64,000 nucleotides of DNA from Clostridium algidicarnis DSM 15099 (GCF_002934235.1 NZ_PTIS01000014.1:17653-81652), one strand, 5' to 3'; shown: positions 53,530 to 63,808, counted from the first letter of the stretch. Made by a program: numbers and translations. Notes: generated by a model from the sequence alone, not told the origin.

Positions 53530-54135
53530 TTAATTTATATCCTCGCTATCTACTTTATCTAAAATATCATTATAAAAGATTTCTATTATACTAAGTATTA
53601 GTTTACGAACTTCTGCTCCCTCTTGTCTTTCTTCCAATATTATAGAAATACTCTCAACTAAACTATTTGAAATTATATAAATAAGAAAGTTGTCTTTAAG
53701 CTTCTTTCCTTTAGTGGATAACTGATAAGACACATTTTCTGTAACTATTCTAGTTATAAAATCTACAAAGGTTCCCTTACAATGTTCATACTTAGAACCT
53801 TGACTTTTATTAAGAAGGATAGAAAGTTCTATACTATTATAATTAAATATTTCCATAATCTTTTCCATAAGCTGATAAAAGACATCTTCCGCCTTATCAT
53901 TAAGTTCAACTTTTTGAAATTGATTTATGTAATCCATAACTTTATCATAAACTGGCTCTATGAGGTTTTCATATAAAGCTTCTTTACTATCAAAATACTT
54001 ATATATATTACCAACCGATGTATTAGAGTTTTTAGCTATACTCCTTACAGAAGCGCCCTTGTAGCCCTTTTTATTAAATTCCTTCAAGGCTTCTTCCTTT
54101 ATACTGTTTCTAACATGATCCTTTAAATATTGCAT
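53530..54135 (-). CDS. TetR/AcrR family transcriptional regulator
   Basis: A 201-residue regulator with an N-terminal TetR HTH (FNKKGYKGASVRSIAKNSNT, then SVGNIYKYFDSKEALYENLI) and a helical ligand-binding domain. It lies directly upstream of the ABC exporter genes on the same strand, separated by structured element E, and is the obvious candidate to control them. AGGTTT-type weak ribosome site. Confidence 0.87.
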   Translation of the reverse strand: MQYLKDHVRNSIKEEALKEFNKKGYKGASVRSIAKNSNTSVGNIYKYFDSKEALYENLIEPVYDKVMDYINQFQKVELNDKAEDVFYQLMEKIMEIFNYNSIELSILLNKSQGSKYEHCKGTFVDFITRIVTENVSYQLSTKGKKLKDNFLIYIISNSLVESISIILEERQEGAEVRKLILSIIEIFYNDILDKVDSEDIN

Positions 54136-54375
54136 AAAAAAACCTCCGTTCTCTTTTAGATTATATTACATCTAATTTCCACTGTCAATATTGTCTTTTC
54201 TCTCTCCATGGGTTAATATATTATAAGATTAATATTTACAAACATATTTGGTAGGTAAGTTTAAAATTTGTAAATGTTAAAGTAAAAGTATAGAAAAATT
54301 ATAGCTTAACGACACATGAATTTATTCATTTTTTCTATATAATATTTCTAAAGATATGATGTCAGGAGGGATATT

Positions 54376-55281
54376 ATGCGTAATGATGTATTGAACTATT
54401 TAGAATTAATTAAAGATGAGATAGGATTATTAAACAAAAGTGAACTTGCTAGACGACTAAATTGTGATCCACGAACAATAGAAAGATATATTAAGGATCC
54501 GAACACTGAATCAAGAAAGCCAAGAGAAATCAAAAGTAAAATTGATGACTTTAAAGAAAAGATTATTGACAAAGTAGATACTTTAGGTTCAAATTCAATG
54601 TCAATATTTAAATATATACAACAAAAGGGATATGATGGTGGTTATCACACTGTAAATAATTTCATTAAAAACTATAAAAGTGAGCAATTGCAAAGGGCAA
54701 CCATGAGATTTGATAAGGGTCTAGGGTTACAAGCAAAGGTAGATTGTAAGGAAACTTTAACTATGATTAATAGTGAAGGTGAAATATTTAATATTAACAT
54801 TTTCTTAATACTTTTGGGTTATTCAAGATTAAGCTATATAAAGTTAATTACAGATAAAACTCAAAAAACCTTACGCCAATGCCTTATAGAAAGTTTTAAA
54901 TATTTTGAGGGTGTTCCTAAAGAAATCATAATTGATAACATTCCAGCCGTTGTTGATAGACGTAAAACCACCTTTGAAAATGTAGCTATCCATGAGGATT
55001 TTGAACGTTTTTCAGAAAATGCTGGTTTTGAAGTTATTGCATTTAACCCATACATGGCTGTTATAAAAGAGAAGGCAGAAACTTTGGACAAGCTAATTAA
55101 AAGACTAAATCCATATAATAAAAAATTTGATACCTTTGATGATCTTAATACTATTGTTAAAAAATTCAATGATGAAATAAATAATGAAATTTCACAGGTA
55201 ACACATGAAATACCAGTTGTTAGATATTTAAAAGAAAAGAGTTATTTAAATCCGCTACCGCCAATGAATATACTTTTGTAA
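54376..55281 (+). mobile_element. Truncated IS21-family transposase (IstA-like)
   Basis: A 301-residue remnant of the IstA transposase. An N-terminal HTH (LNKSELARRLNCDPRTIERY) is followed by the integrase core: AKVDCKETLTM (the first Asp; family consensus QVDWxE), IIDNIPAVV (second Asp) and AVIKEKAETLDKLIKRLNPY with the Glu position. Intact IstA is about 390-520 residues; the C-terminal part is missing after YLNPLPP, and no istB follows. It is therefore inactive alone. No terminal repeats could be confirmed. Confidence 0.8.
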
Positions 55282-55332
55282 CTTTCTTCCTACCAAAAAA
55301 AATATAATATATCTCAGATCTTATTATAAATT

Positions 55333-55377
55333 AAACAGCTTATAATCCCTCATTACTAAGGATTATAGGCTGTTTTA
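55333..55377 (+). terminator. Intrinsic terminator after the IS21 remnant
   Basis: Stem AAACAGCTTATAATCC / GGATTATAGGCTGTTTT with an eight-to-ten-base loop and a trailing T tract. The following ~250 bases up to the oleate hydratase gene hold its promoter; nothing else seen. Confidence 0.85.
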
Positions 55378-55629
55378 TTATTTCTATTACAAAACTTACT
55401 ATCAATAAATAGCAGTGTTTTTGAAAATAAATTAAAATATAAATTAGATACACTTGATTTAAAAAAACTGATTAAATCTAATTAACATACATTTTGAGAT
55501 TCTAAAAAACATACATTTTGATGTTTACATTTCAGTGGTTTAAGTCTATACTATTAAATATCCCTAGAAGTAATCTAAATATAACAATAGAATTTAAAAC
55601 TATTTAAAATTAGGAAAGAAGGAGATTAA

Positions 55630-57423
55630 ATGAAATTAAAAACTTATGATGATAGGCTTACACTTACAAACGGAACTTACCATTCTTTAGTTAATGCAAG
55701 AAAACCTAAAGGAATCGAGGATAAAAAGGCTTACTTAGTTGGTACAGGCATTGGTGCTTTAGCTGCTGGTTGCTTTTTGATTCGTGATGCTCACATGGAC
55801 GGAAGTAAAATTACTTTCTTAGAACAATTAGATATTCCAGGTGGGTCACTAGATGGTGAAGTTCGTCAAAATATGGGTTATGTAGCACGTGGTGGCCGTG
55901 AAATGGGACATCATTTCGAGGTTTTATGGAGTTTATTTAGTTCATTACCATCTACAGAAGATCCTAGCATGAGTGTTTTAGATCATTTTTATTATACAAA
56001 CTTTGATGATCCAAACTCTAGCAACTGCCGTATTACCGAAAGGCAAGGAGTTCGTTATGACAATGGAAAATTTAATTTAGGTCAAGACCTAGCAAAGGAA
56101 TTAGCTGCTTTTGTAGGCATGTCAGATGAAGAACTTGAAGATAAAGGTATCGAAGAAATCTTTTCTGAAGATCTTTTAAATAGTGACTTTTGGACATATT
56201 GGAGAACAATGTTTGCTTTTGAAAACTGGCATAGTGCTTTAGAGATGAAATTATATATGAATCGTTTCATTCATCACGTTGGAGGTTTACCTGATCTTTC
56301 AGCTTTACAATTTTCAAGACATGATCAATACACTTCTTTCGTAAAACCTATGATTAAATATTTGGAAGACCATAATGCTAAATTCCAATATGGAGTTACT
56401 GTAAATAACGTTGAATTCGCAATTTCAGATGATAAAAAGGTTGCAAAAAGAATAGATGCAACAGACAAAAACGGTAAAGATCTTTCTATTGACCTAACAG
56501 AAAATGACTTAGTATTTATAACTAATGGTTCTATGACTGAAGGTTCTGGATATGGAAGCGACAATTCCCCTGCTCCATTTAACAAAGAAGCAAAAGGATG
56601 TTGGGAGCTATGGAGAAATATAGCAGCTCAATCTTCTGAATTTGGAAATCCAGATAAATTCTGTACAGACCCAGAAAAATCTAGTTGGGAGTCTTGTACA
56701 GTAACCTGTCATGATGAACGCGTTCCTAAATATATTGAAAAAATCACAAAACGTTCTCCATATGGTGGACGCACCGTAACAGGCGGCATAATAACAGCTA
56801 TTGACTCTTCATGGTTAATGAGCTGGACTATAAACCGTCAAGAACAATATGACGGACAACCTGAAAAGGACGTTGTTTGTTGGGTATATGGTTTATTTAC
56901 TGATGTTCCTGGAAACTACATTAAAAAACCTTTAAGAGATTGTACTGGTAAGGAAATTACAAAAGAATGGTTATATCATATAGGAGTTCCTACAGACGAA
57001 ATTGAAGAATTAGCAGAAAGTTGTACTGCAATTCCTGTTATGATGCCATATATAACAGCTCAATTTATGCCTCGAAAGGCTGGTGACCGTCCATTCGTTG
57101 TACCAAAGAATGCAGTAAACTTTGCCTTCCTTGGACAATTTGCTGAAACATTAGACAAACCAGGTCGTGATACTGTATTTACTATAGAATACTCAGGACG
57201 TACAGCAATGGAAGCCGTATATGTATTAACTGGAGTTGAAAAAGGTGTTCCTGAAGTATATGGTTCTAGATATGATATCAGATATTTATTAAATGCAGGT
57301 GTAAGTTTACTAGATGGTGAGAAGCCAAAACTTGATTTACCACCACTAACTAGACGTAAAATTGCAAAACAAATAGCAGGAACAGAAATTGAAGACTTAT
57401 TAAAAGAATATGGAGTTCTATAA
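55630..57423 (+). CDS. ohyA: Oleate hydratase
   Basis: A 597-residue FAD-dependent enzyme (once called myosin-cross-reactive antigen) that adds water to the cis-9 double bond of oleate, giving 10-hydroxystearate. The N-terminal FAD motif GTGIGALAAGCFLIRDAHMD and the family block RGGREMGHHFEVLWSLF, which holds the catalytic Glu, are intact. GYGSDNSPAPF and FAETLDKPGRDTVFTIEYS are also conserved. AAGGAG ribosome site. In Firmicutes it detoxifies unsaturated fatty acids. It stands alone, ending in a strong terminator. Confidence 0.95.
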   Translation: MKLKTYDDRLTLTNGTYHSLVNARKPKGIEDKKAYLVGTGIGALAAGCFLIRDAHMDGSKITFLEQLDIPGGSLDGEVRQNMGYVARGGREMGHHFEVLWSLFSSLPSTEDPSMSVLDHFYYTNFDDPNSSNCRITERQGVRYDNGKFNLGQDLAKELAAFVGMSDEELEDKGIEEIFSEDLLNSDFWTYWRTMFAFENWHSALEMKLYMNRFIHHVGGLPDLSALQFSRHDQYTSFVKPMIKYLEDHNAKFQYGVTVNNVEFAISDDKKVAKRIDATDKNGKDLSIDLTENDLVFITNGSMTEGSGYGSDNSPAPFNKEAKGCWELWRNIAAQSSEFGNPDKFCTDPEKSSWESCTVTCHDERVPKYIEKITKRSPYGGRTVTGGIITAIDSSWLMSWTINRQEQYDGQPEKDVVCWVYGLFTDVPGNYIKKPLRDCTGKEITKEWLYHIGVPTDEIEELAESCTAIPVMMPYITAQFMPRKAGDRPFVVPKNAVNFAFLGQFAETLDKPGRDTVFTIEYSGRTAMEAVYVLTGVEKGVPEVYGSRYDIRYLLNAGVSLLDGEKPKLDLPPLTRRKIAKQIAGTEIEDLLKEYGVL

Positions 57424-57454
57424 TATGATTTTCAATTATATAATTTGATTAAAG

Positions 57455-57498
57455 TCCCGATTTTTTAAAATCCCGAATTTCAAAAAAATCGGGATTTT
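57455..57498 (+). terminator. Intrinsic terminator of the oleate hydratase gene
   Basis: CCCGATTTTTT pairs with AAAAAAATCGGG; a second copy of AAAATCCCGAA in the loop allows an alternative stem with TCGGGATTTT. A T tract follows. Confidence 0.8.
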
Positions 57499-57535
57499 AA
57501 AATTTTAGGCATTTATATATTATATTAACATCTAA

Positions 57536-57607
57536 TATATTGTAATTATGATATATAGATTTTATAAAGCTAGTATATTGTAATTATGATATATAGATTA
57601 CATAAAG
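57536..57607. repeat. 34-bp tandem direct repeat upstream of the MoxR-VWA operon
   Basis: TATATTGTAATTATGATATA followed by TAGATT and ATAAAG occurs at 57536-57569 and 57574-57607, period 38, two mismatches. The second copy ends at the AAAGGAGG ribosome site of the MoxR gene. It may be a duplicated operator or promoter. Confidence 0.7.
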
Positions 57608-57619
57608 GAGGAAACTTCT

Positions 57620-59725
57620 GTGGAAGAGCAAAAAGATTTTAAGAAAATTTATATACCAACTATAGAAGAAATGCAGAGTTTATATGAAGATGATTTACGA
57701 AAGGAAGCCCTTGAATCATCCGAACATGAAAATATTAAACAAGTAAAAAAGCAAGGATCCTTTTTTAAAACCTTTCGAAAACTTGAAAAAGATGATTATA
57801 AAATTACTTCTGATTCTAAAAAGGATAATGTTTATTACAAAAAATATAAAGCTTACGTAGAAGAGGAAACTGCAAATAAGGGAAAGCAGATAGAGGAAAT
57901 TGAAAACTTAATCAAATATGAAAGATTTTTTCTCCGTTTTGAAAGACGGGTAAGTATAGAAAATAATAGTTCTAATCAATATGGAAGTAATTCAGCTACA
58001 AGGTATCACGTTGATTTCATAGAAAAATTAGAAGGTCAGCTTGAAAAGCTTATAAAAGGTTCTCCAGAAGCATGGGAGTTTTATTATAAACGCCAATTAA
58101 TAAGTGATATAGAAAGCCAACACCAACAACGATTAGTAACTGTTCCTTATGTGGTTAATGCAAAACAAAAAGTAATAGATTCATTAAACTTAGGTGTTCC
58201 TGTATACATTGTAGGACATTTAGGCAGTGGAAAAACACAACTTGCAACTGAAGCTGCTTTAAGTTTTAGTATTGAAAATAAAATACAAAGCGATTTAGAA
58301 CATAAAATGGAAGATTGGTTTTCTTTAAATCAAAATTCTACAGAAAAAGATGCTATTGAAAAATTTGTAGAATTTAATAAGGAAAGAGAGCTTTATTATA
58401 AAAACATTTTAATCAATGGAAATAAAGAAGAAATAGAATCTTTACAACCACTTTTCATATCCGGATCACATAATTTAACTTATGAAGATATGTTTGTAGA
58501 GAAAACTTTATCCCTTAAACACTCTTTTTCAGAAGGTTCTTATATAGATTATTTAAATATGATTATAGAAGACTTTTATAAATGGATGGATGAGCACAAA
58601 GAAAGGCTAAATTCCATGACTGAAAAAGAACAGTTAAATCTTAAAATTCAAATTTGGAAGAGTTTTTCTGATTTATTGGTAGCAAATAATAGTGCCTTTG
58701 GTACTGAAGTTCAGAAAATAGAAAGAGAAATTTTAATTGCAGTAAGAGAAGGTCGCACCGTAATTGTAGACGAATTAAATACAATTGCCATGCAAAATTT
58801 AATTGCTTTAAATGATATCTTGCAGCGTCATGCTGGGGATACTGCTTACATTACAGGAGTTGGTCCTGTTTTGATTAAACCTGGATTTGGATTTATCGGC
58901 ACAGGTAACTTATCAACTCAAATGGTTAATTACGAAGGTACAAATGAGTTAAACCCTGCCTTTAAATCACGTTTTGTAACAATTGAATACAATTATGTAC
59001 CTCAAAAGACAACTGGATCATTAAATGACCAACAATCCCCAGAAAAAAATGAGCTTTTTAGAATAATTATAGCAAGATTGGCTGACAAAGGTGGTAACAT
59101 TCGTATACCTAATTCTAAAAGGACATTAGAAGAATTATTTAGATTTTGTCAATTATGCAGAGTCACTCAAAATGTATTTATGAATAAGTGGAAAGATAAT
59201 GAGATTGAGAAGGATTTTGGAATGGATGAACCTGAATTAAGGGAGTCCGTATTATCAATCCGTAACATATTGCATGTTTTAGATAACTGGAATCAAGGAG
59301 AAGAAAAGGATTTGAGCAAAGCTTTGTGGGATGGTTTTATTAGTTCAATTACTTATCCTGATGACCAAAACTACATACTCTCACAAGCAGTACGTTTTGG
59401 ATTCTTTCCTAAAGATGAAGGGTGGAACATTGAAACAAAGGGCATAGGAGAATCAACTACAACCTATGACGAAATTCGTACACGTCCATACCACTATGTT
59501 CGTCCATTAATAGAAACCTTAAGCTATTTAGATGTAGTTCACCTACTATTTGGAGGTGGAACTGAAAGAAGAACTTTACCAAAGGTATTGATAGATGGCC
59601 TTGAAGATGATACTTATGCTCCATCTCAAGTTGATGCAAAAACCTTCCAAAACCTAGACCAAAAATTATCTCACTTAGAACATTCAAAAGATATAATTGA
59701 CTATCTAGAATATAATGGAGGATAA
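57620..59725 (+). CDS. MoxR-like AAA+ ATPase, first gene of a MoxR-propeller-VWA operon
   Basis: A 701-residue AAA+ protein, about twice the length of plain MoxR. An N-terminal, charged, helix-rich region (about 1-180) has no fold I recognise. The ATPase core has Walker A GHLGSGKT (199-206), an unusual long insertion (about 215-340), Walker B VIVDELNTI (Asp about 384) and sensor 1 GFIGTGNLS; ELNPAFKSRF holds the arginine-finger region. It starts at GTG with AAAGGAGG eight bases upstream. The propeller gene follows after two bases. MoxR proteins typically remodel or load metal onto VWA partners; the target here is unknown. Confidence 0.85.
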   Translation: MEEQKDFKKIYIPTIEEMQSLYEDDLRKEALESSEHENIKQVKKQGSFFKTFRKLEKDDYKITSDSKKDNVYYKKYKAYVEEETANKGKQIEEIENLIKYERFFLRFERRVSIENNSSNQYGSNSATRYHVDFIEKLEGQLEKLIKGSPEAWEFYYKRQLISDIESQHQQRLVTVPYVVNAKQKVIDSLNLGVPVYIVGHLGSGKTQLATEAALSFSIENKIQSDLEHKMEDWFSLNQNSTEKDAIEKFVEFNKERELYYKNILINGNKEEIESLQPLFISGSHNLTYEDMFVEKTLSLKHSFSEGSYIDYLNMIIEDFYKWMDEHKERLNSMTEKEQLNLKIQIWKSFSDLLVANNSAFGTEVQKIEREILIAVREGRTVIVDELNTIAMQNLIALNDILQRHAGDTAYITGVGPVLIKPGFGFIGTGNLSTQMVNYEGTNELNPAFKSRFVTIEYNYVPQKTTGSLNDQQSPEKNELFRIIIARLADKGGNIRIPNSKRTLEELFRFCQLCRVTQNVFMNKWKDNEIEKDFGMDEPELRESVLSIRNILHVLDNWNQGEEKDLSKALWDGFISSITYPDDQNYILSQAVRFGFFPKDEGWNIETKGIGESTTTYDEIRTRPYHYVRPLIETLSYLDVVHLLFGGGTERRTLPKVLIDGLEDDTYAPSQVDAKTFQNLDQKLSHLEHSKDIIDYLEYNGG

Positions 59726-59727
59726 TA

Positions 59728-60972
59728 ATGAAAACAAATTTATCCGTAGATGGAGATTATTTTAAGAATCAAATTAAAACCTTAAGAAAAAAGCTAAATG
59801 AGTGTATGGTAACTGGGATTTTAGATGATGATTTTGAAGATAATTTAACTAAACTTTCACAAATGGAAGAAACTTTATTAATTGAATTAATTCCCTATTA
59901 CCGAACTTCTTTAGATAATACAAAAAAGACTTCAATGAAAATAAATTCTATAAAAAAGCTAGGAGCTTCTAGCTTTAATGGATTTTTAAAAAGTACACTT
60001 AGAATTAATGAAAAACTTTTTATTACAAGTAGTATAGATGGCAACGTCCAATTTTTTTATATAGATATTGTAGATACCTTTTATGATGGTACCCAAATTC
60101 AACAAGAGTGGACTCTTCCTATTAAAGAAATAAAAGAAGCAGTTTCCTATCTATACAAGTTAAGTCCTAAAGAAATTTTGCTTTTTGGAGTAAGAGGTGG
60201 TCTCTACATTATTTCAAGTGATAATTTTGATCAAATACCTAATGTAAACGGAGAAATTAAGGTAAAAAGCCTTGAAGTAAATGGTTGTATTAATGACTTT
60301 GGAAGATGTCTTGCAATTAATGACAGCTTATTCATAGTAGAAAATGGAGAAGAAAGATTGAACTTATTGGAACTCACAAAAGAAAAAGATGAATACTCTT
60401 TGATCTTTCATAAAGACATTTATTGTAACATTCCAAATTGGACTGTGCTTGAAAAGATAAGCTGCAATTATTTTGTAGTTGGAACGAAGACAGGCCAATT
60501 ATGTTTTATTAAATATGAGAATAACAAACTCACCATAACAGAAAGCTTTAATTTTCTAAGTGAGGAAATAAGAAAAATTAAACGCTTAGAAACTGGAGAT
60601 GGTGATAATAATTCCCTTATGGTTATGGGGAATAATGGTCAAATCGGTATACTATCTTTATCCGAAGATACCGAACCCAAACTTATAAAAACACAGTTAA
60701 ATGATTTAAAAGGTAATTTATTTGATATTCAATCAAAAAAAGGCACAGCAGTAGTTTTAAGTGAAGATGGAATCATCTACTTATTTGAAGAAGACTTTGG
60801 AAGTTGGCATCTTAATTTAGACACCACCATGGAAAATGTCTTCTTTACAAATGTTTTATCATTTGATACTTCAAGATATTTGCTTATGGACGTAGATGGA
60901 AATTTAAATTTATTAGACATAGATAGAATTGATACCAAAGAAGACTTGTTTAATCTTCCACTGTATGGATAG
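59728..60972 (+). CDS. Beta-propeller-like protein of the MoxR-VWA operon
   Basis: A 414-residue protein. The first ~80 residues are helical; the rest has repeated blades ending in a G-x-[LI]-x-[FIL] turn: SSIDGNVQFFYID, FGVRGGLYIISSD, VGTKTGQLCFIKYEN, MGNNGQIGILSLSED, LSEDGIIYLFEED and VDGNLNLLDID. That is six or seven WD40/PQQ-like repeats with no signal peptide, so it is probably a cytosolic scaffold. It lies between the MoxR and VWA genes (two and eleven bases), which argues for one complex. No enzymatic motif is seen. Confidence 0.7.
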   Translation: MKTNLSVDGDYFKNQIKTLRKKLNECMVTGILDDDFEDNLTKLSQMEETLLIELIPYYRTSLDNTKKTSMKINSIKKLGASSFNGFLKSTLRINEKLFITSSIDGNVQFFYIDIVDTFYDGTQIQQEWTLPIKEIKEAVSYLYKLSPKEILLFGVRGGLYIISSDNFDQIPNVNGEIKVKSLEVNGCINDFGRCLAINDSLFIVENGEERLNLLELTKEKDEYSLIFHKDIYCNIPNWTVLEKISCNYFVVGTKTGQLCFIKYENNKLTITESFNFLSEEIRKIKRLETGDGDNNSLMVMGNNGQIGILSLSEDTEPKLIKTQLNDLKGNLFDIQSKKGTAVVLSEDGIIYLFEEDFGSWHLNLDTTMENVFFTNVLSFDTSRYLLMDVDGNLNLLDIDRIDTKEDLFNLPLYG

Positions 60973-60983
60973 GAGGAATTAAT

Positions 60984-62927
60984 ATGTTTGAAATAGATGA
61001 AAAAACTCTAATTGAAGAAGCTAAAAAACATTATGAAGAATTTTTACAAAAAGAACAACGCTCATTAGCTACATTTACAGGTGATTCTAGTTTGATTTAT
61101 ATTCCGGATCCGAAATTAGAAAGGTTTGTATTTAATCCCTCTAAGGGAGTTTTATACTTACCACTAGAAAGCTTTTTAGATGAAAAGTTAAACGACGATG
61201 AAATCATGTGGCATATTTACTATGAGCTAGCCCTATACCCTGACTGGAAAAAGCGAACTAAAAATTATCTAAGTAGAAAATATGATTGGCAAAAAGAAAT
61301 TGATGGCATGACAAGCTATATTCTAGCTAGGATAAAAAAAGAAGGACTAGAAAAAGACCTTGCATATCAACCTAAAATCATTTCAAATTATGTAAGAAAA
61401 GAACTTCTTGATTTATTACATCTACTAGACAAACAAACAGCATTTTTGCGAGTTTTGCAGATGTGTCCTATCTATAGGGATGAACAAAACTTTCTTAATA
61501 TTGTCTCCTATATGAAGCAAATTGGTAAAACAGTTGAGTCCATTTCTAAGATGCCAAGGCACAGAGCATTTGCAAACAGCTTTTTAATTATTGAATTATA
61601 TAAAACCATACCAACCATAGAAAAGTGTTCTGAAAATCCCTTTAATCAAACAATTTTAAATCAGCCACTTTTCGATTTTATTCGCTATCATTTGGTTAGG
61701 CAAATAAACGATAATCAGGGCATTGTAGAAAGAGATCCCTTCATTCGGTCTTTTATCTTTCCGCTCTTTGAACAATTATGGAAAGAAGAAATTGATGAGA
61801 TGACATTTTATAAATCAAAAGAAGAAAAAGGTGAACAAGTCAAAGGAAGTGAAAATCCTTTTGAAATGTCTAAAGAAGATGAGATTCCAAGTTCACTAGA
61901 ATCTACAAAGGAAGAAGAAGAAAATATTCTAGAAGAAATGCTAGATAAACAAGATCAAATAAGTGAAGCTGCGCAAAATACTATACAAGGCAAGTCAGAT
62001 TTAAAACCTTACGGTATTACCAAAACCGATGAACAATTATTTCAATTTTATTCAAATAAAATGAAGTCAGAAAGAGAAGAAATGCGTAAACTTTGGCAAA
62101 AGTTAATTGGTGATACAAAAAAAGAGGTAAGTGTAAAAAAGAATAATCAAATAAAAGGCAAACTAGATGTAGACAGCTTCATTAGCTCTTATACAGACTT
62201 TGTAGAAGGTGAGAAAAAAGGAAATTATAAAAACCTTCGGATTTTTAATAGATACTTATTAGAAACTAAGGCAGGCGCCTTACCTCACAGAATAGAAATT
62301 TCTTTTGTAATAGACAATTCCGGATCAATGGATGAGTCAAAAATCCAGGCAGCAAGGAAGGCTTTAGCTGTTACATTGCTATCAATAGATGATTTTAATG
62401 GATATTTGAAAAGTAATGCAACACAATTAAATCAAAAAATAGAAGTTTTAAGTGAAACATGGTTCTTTGGCAGTAAATATTATAATGTGAAAAAATTTAA
62501 CGATAAAGATGTCAGTGAAAAAGAAAAAAGCGATATAATCCGATCAATTGTCAAGCTGGATGCAACAGATGGAGCAACCGATGATGCAAGATGCCTTAAG
62601 GAAATATCTAATAATATTACATCCATACAGGAAAACGAACTCAAAAAGGGAAACCAAATAAAGATAGTTTTTGAAGTTACAGATGGTGCCTCAAGTTTTC
62701 CAGGCTCAACTAAAGAGGCTGTACAGGAACTATTATCTAAAAATGTGGAAGTCTACGCATTTCAAATAGGAAAAAACAACACAGCAAATGAAAAGACTTT
62801 TAATTTTGTATGGAATGAAGAGTATAAACAACCACACGGCGTTATTATTGGCGAACAAGTAGAAAACCTACCTAAAGAACTTCTCAAAGCAGTAGGAAAA
62901 AACATGCAATCCATTTTCAACAATTAG
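60984..62927 (+). CDS. VWA-domain protein of the MoxR-propeller operon
   Basis: A 647-residue protein. The first ~300 residues are helical, followed by an acidic linker (KEEEENILEEMLDKQDQISE). The C-terminal von Willebrand A domain has an intact MIDAS: DNSGSM (Asp about 444), a threonine in DATDGATDDA, and the later Asp in EVTDGASS. The layout (helical N-terminus, acidic linker, C-terminal VWA) resembles the ViaA/CoxE-like partners of MoxR ATPases. No signal peptide; cytosolic. Last gene of the operon, followed by dispersed repeat copy 6. Confidence 0.86.
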   Translation: MFEIDEKTLIEEAKKHYEEFLQKEQRSLATFTGDSSLIYIPDPKLERFVFNPSKGVLYLPLESFLDEKLNDDEIMWHIYYELALYPDWKKRTKNYLSRKYDWQKEIDGMTSYILARIKKEGLEKDLAYQPKIISNYVRKELLDLLHLLDKQTAFLRVLQMCPIYRDEQNFLNIVSYMKQIGKTVESISKMPRHRAFANSFLIIELYKTIPTIEKCSENPFNQTILNQPLFDFIRYHLVRQINDNQGIVERDPFIRSFIFPLFEQLWKEEIDEMTFYKSKEEKGEQVKGSENPFEMSKEDEIPSSLESTKEEEENILEEMLDKQDQISEAAQNTIQGKSDLKPYGITKTDEQLFQFYSNKMKSEREEMRKLWQKLIGDTKKEVSVKKNNQIKGKLDVDSFISSYTDFVEGEKKGNYKNLRIFNRYLLETKAGALPHRIEISFVIDNSGSMDESKIQAARKALAVTLLSIDDFNGYLKSNATQLNQKIEVLSETWFFGSKYYNVKKFNDKDVSEKEKSDIIRSIVKLDATDGATDDARCLKEISNNITSIQENELKKGNQIKIVFEVTDGASSFPGSTKEAVQELLSKNVEVYAFQIGKNNTANEKTFNFVWNEEYKQPHGVIIGEQVENLPKELLKAVGKNMQSIFNN

Positions 62928-63054
62928 CAATATCTCACCCATATATCAATTGAATATTAAAATCTTTTTTATCAACGGAAAAGCTTCCTAATACTATTTG
63001 TTTTTATATCATCACTCCAAATATATATCTTATCACAACTTCTACCAGTAAATG

Positions 63055-63106
63055 TATGCACCTCTGGGGTGCTACCTTTTTCTGGTAGCACCCCAGAGGT
63101 GCATCC
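63055..63106. repeat. Dispersed double-palindrome repeat, copy 6 (terminator-like)
   Basis: Arms ATGCACCTCTGGGGTGCTAC and GTAGCACCCCAGAGGTGCAT around CTTTTTCTG, a near-perfect inverted pair. It lies between the convergent VWA and DUF2871 genes. Confidence 0.85.
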
Positions 63107-63190
63107 TTAATATTCCATTTGATTCTTAACACTTTTTCAGAAGGGAACCCCACCTACCACCAAAGGCCACTTAATGTTTTAGTCCTAACC

Positions 63191-63598
63191 TTAACTTTCA
63201 AATGTGCCAATTGCCTTCTTTATTATAATCATAAGCCAAATAATAGATCCTCCTAAAACAGCATGTCCTAATCCAGCCATATGACTTAATCCATTAAAAT
63301 CATTACCTATTACTTGAAGAATTCCTCTCCATACCATGGTGAAAGCGGTAAATAATAAAGCAATATTATAAACTATATACCAAGCACCAAATCCCTTAAC
63401 CTTATTTATTCCGTAATTTGATTGTAACAATAAGATTATTAAAAAGAATATAAATCCTAAAACTAAAAGATGAGGATGTACCGATTTTAATGCTGTAACG
63501 CCTTCAAATTTATTAACCTTAGTAACTTCTCTATAAAATACTCCCATTAGTAAACCTAAAATCAAATAGGCAAATGACGTATTATAAATTTTTTTCAT
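63191..63598 (-). CDS. DUF2871 membrane protein
   Basis: A 135-residue protein with four membrane helices. It matches DUF2871 (MKKIYNTSFAYLILGLLMGV, GVTALKSVHPHLLVLGFIFF, and SHMAGLGHAVLGGSIIWLM), a family with conserved histidines (HPH, SHMAGLGH) that recall heme- or metal-binding membrane proteins. I use the ATG at 63598; AAGGAG lies ten bases upstream. Function is unknown. Confidence 0.82.
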   Translation of the reverse strand: MKKIYNTSFAYLILGLLMGVFYREVTKVNKFEGVTALKSVHPHLLVLGFIFFLIILLLQSNYGINKVKGFGAWYIVYNIALLFTAFTMVWRGILQVIGNDFNGLSHMAGLGHAVLGGSIIWLMIIIKKAIGTFES

Positions 63599-63808
63599 TA
63601 TTGAATATCTCCTTATTATTATCAATATAAGTCTTAACAGTTCTAATGCAAACTAATACTTAATATTAATTATAAGTAATTATTCTTTAAATTTCAAGTT
63701 GTAATTATAATCAGTTTGAGTCAAGTAAAAGTGGGCAACTATTTTGTTTAATTTATTATCCATTATTTTACATGAGGTATTTATAATTTACCATGACCAT
63801 TTTTATTC

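Noticed and set aside
57620..62927. Methanol-dehydrogenase or CO-dehydrogenase maturation for the MoxR-VWA genes
   Set aside because: No corresponding metalloenzyme genes in the neighbourhood and a propeller protein in place of the usual partners.
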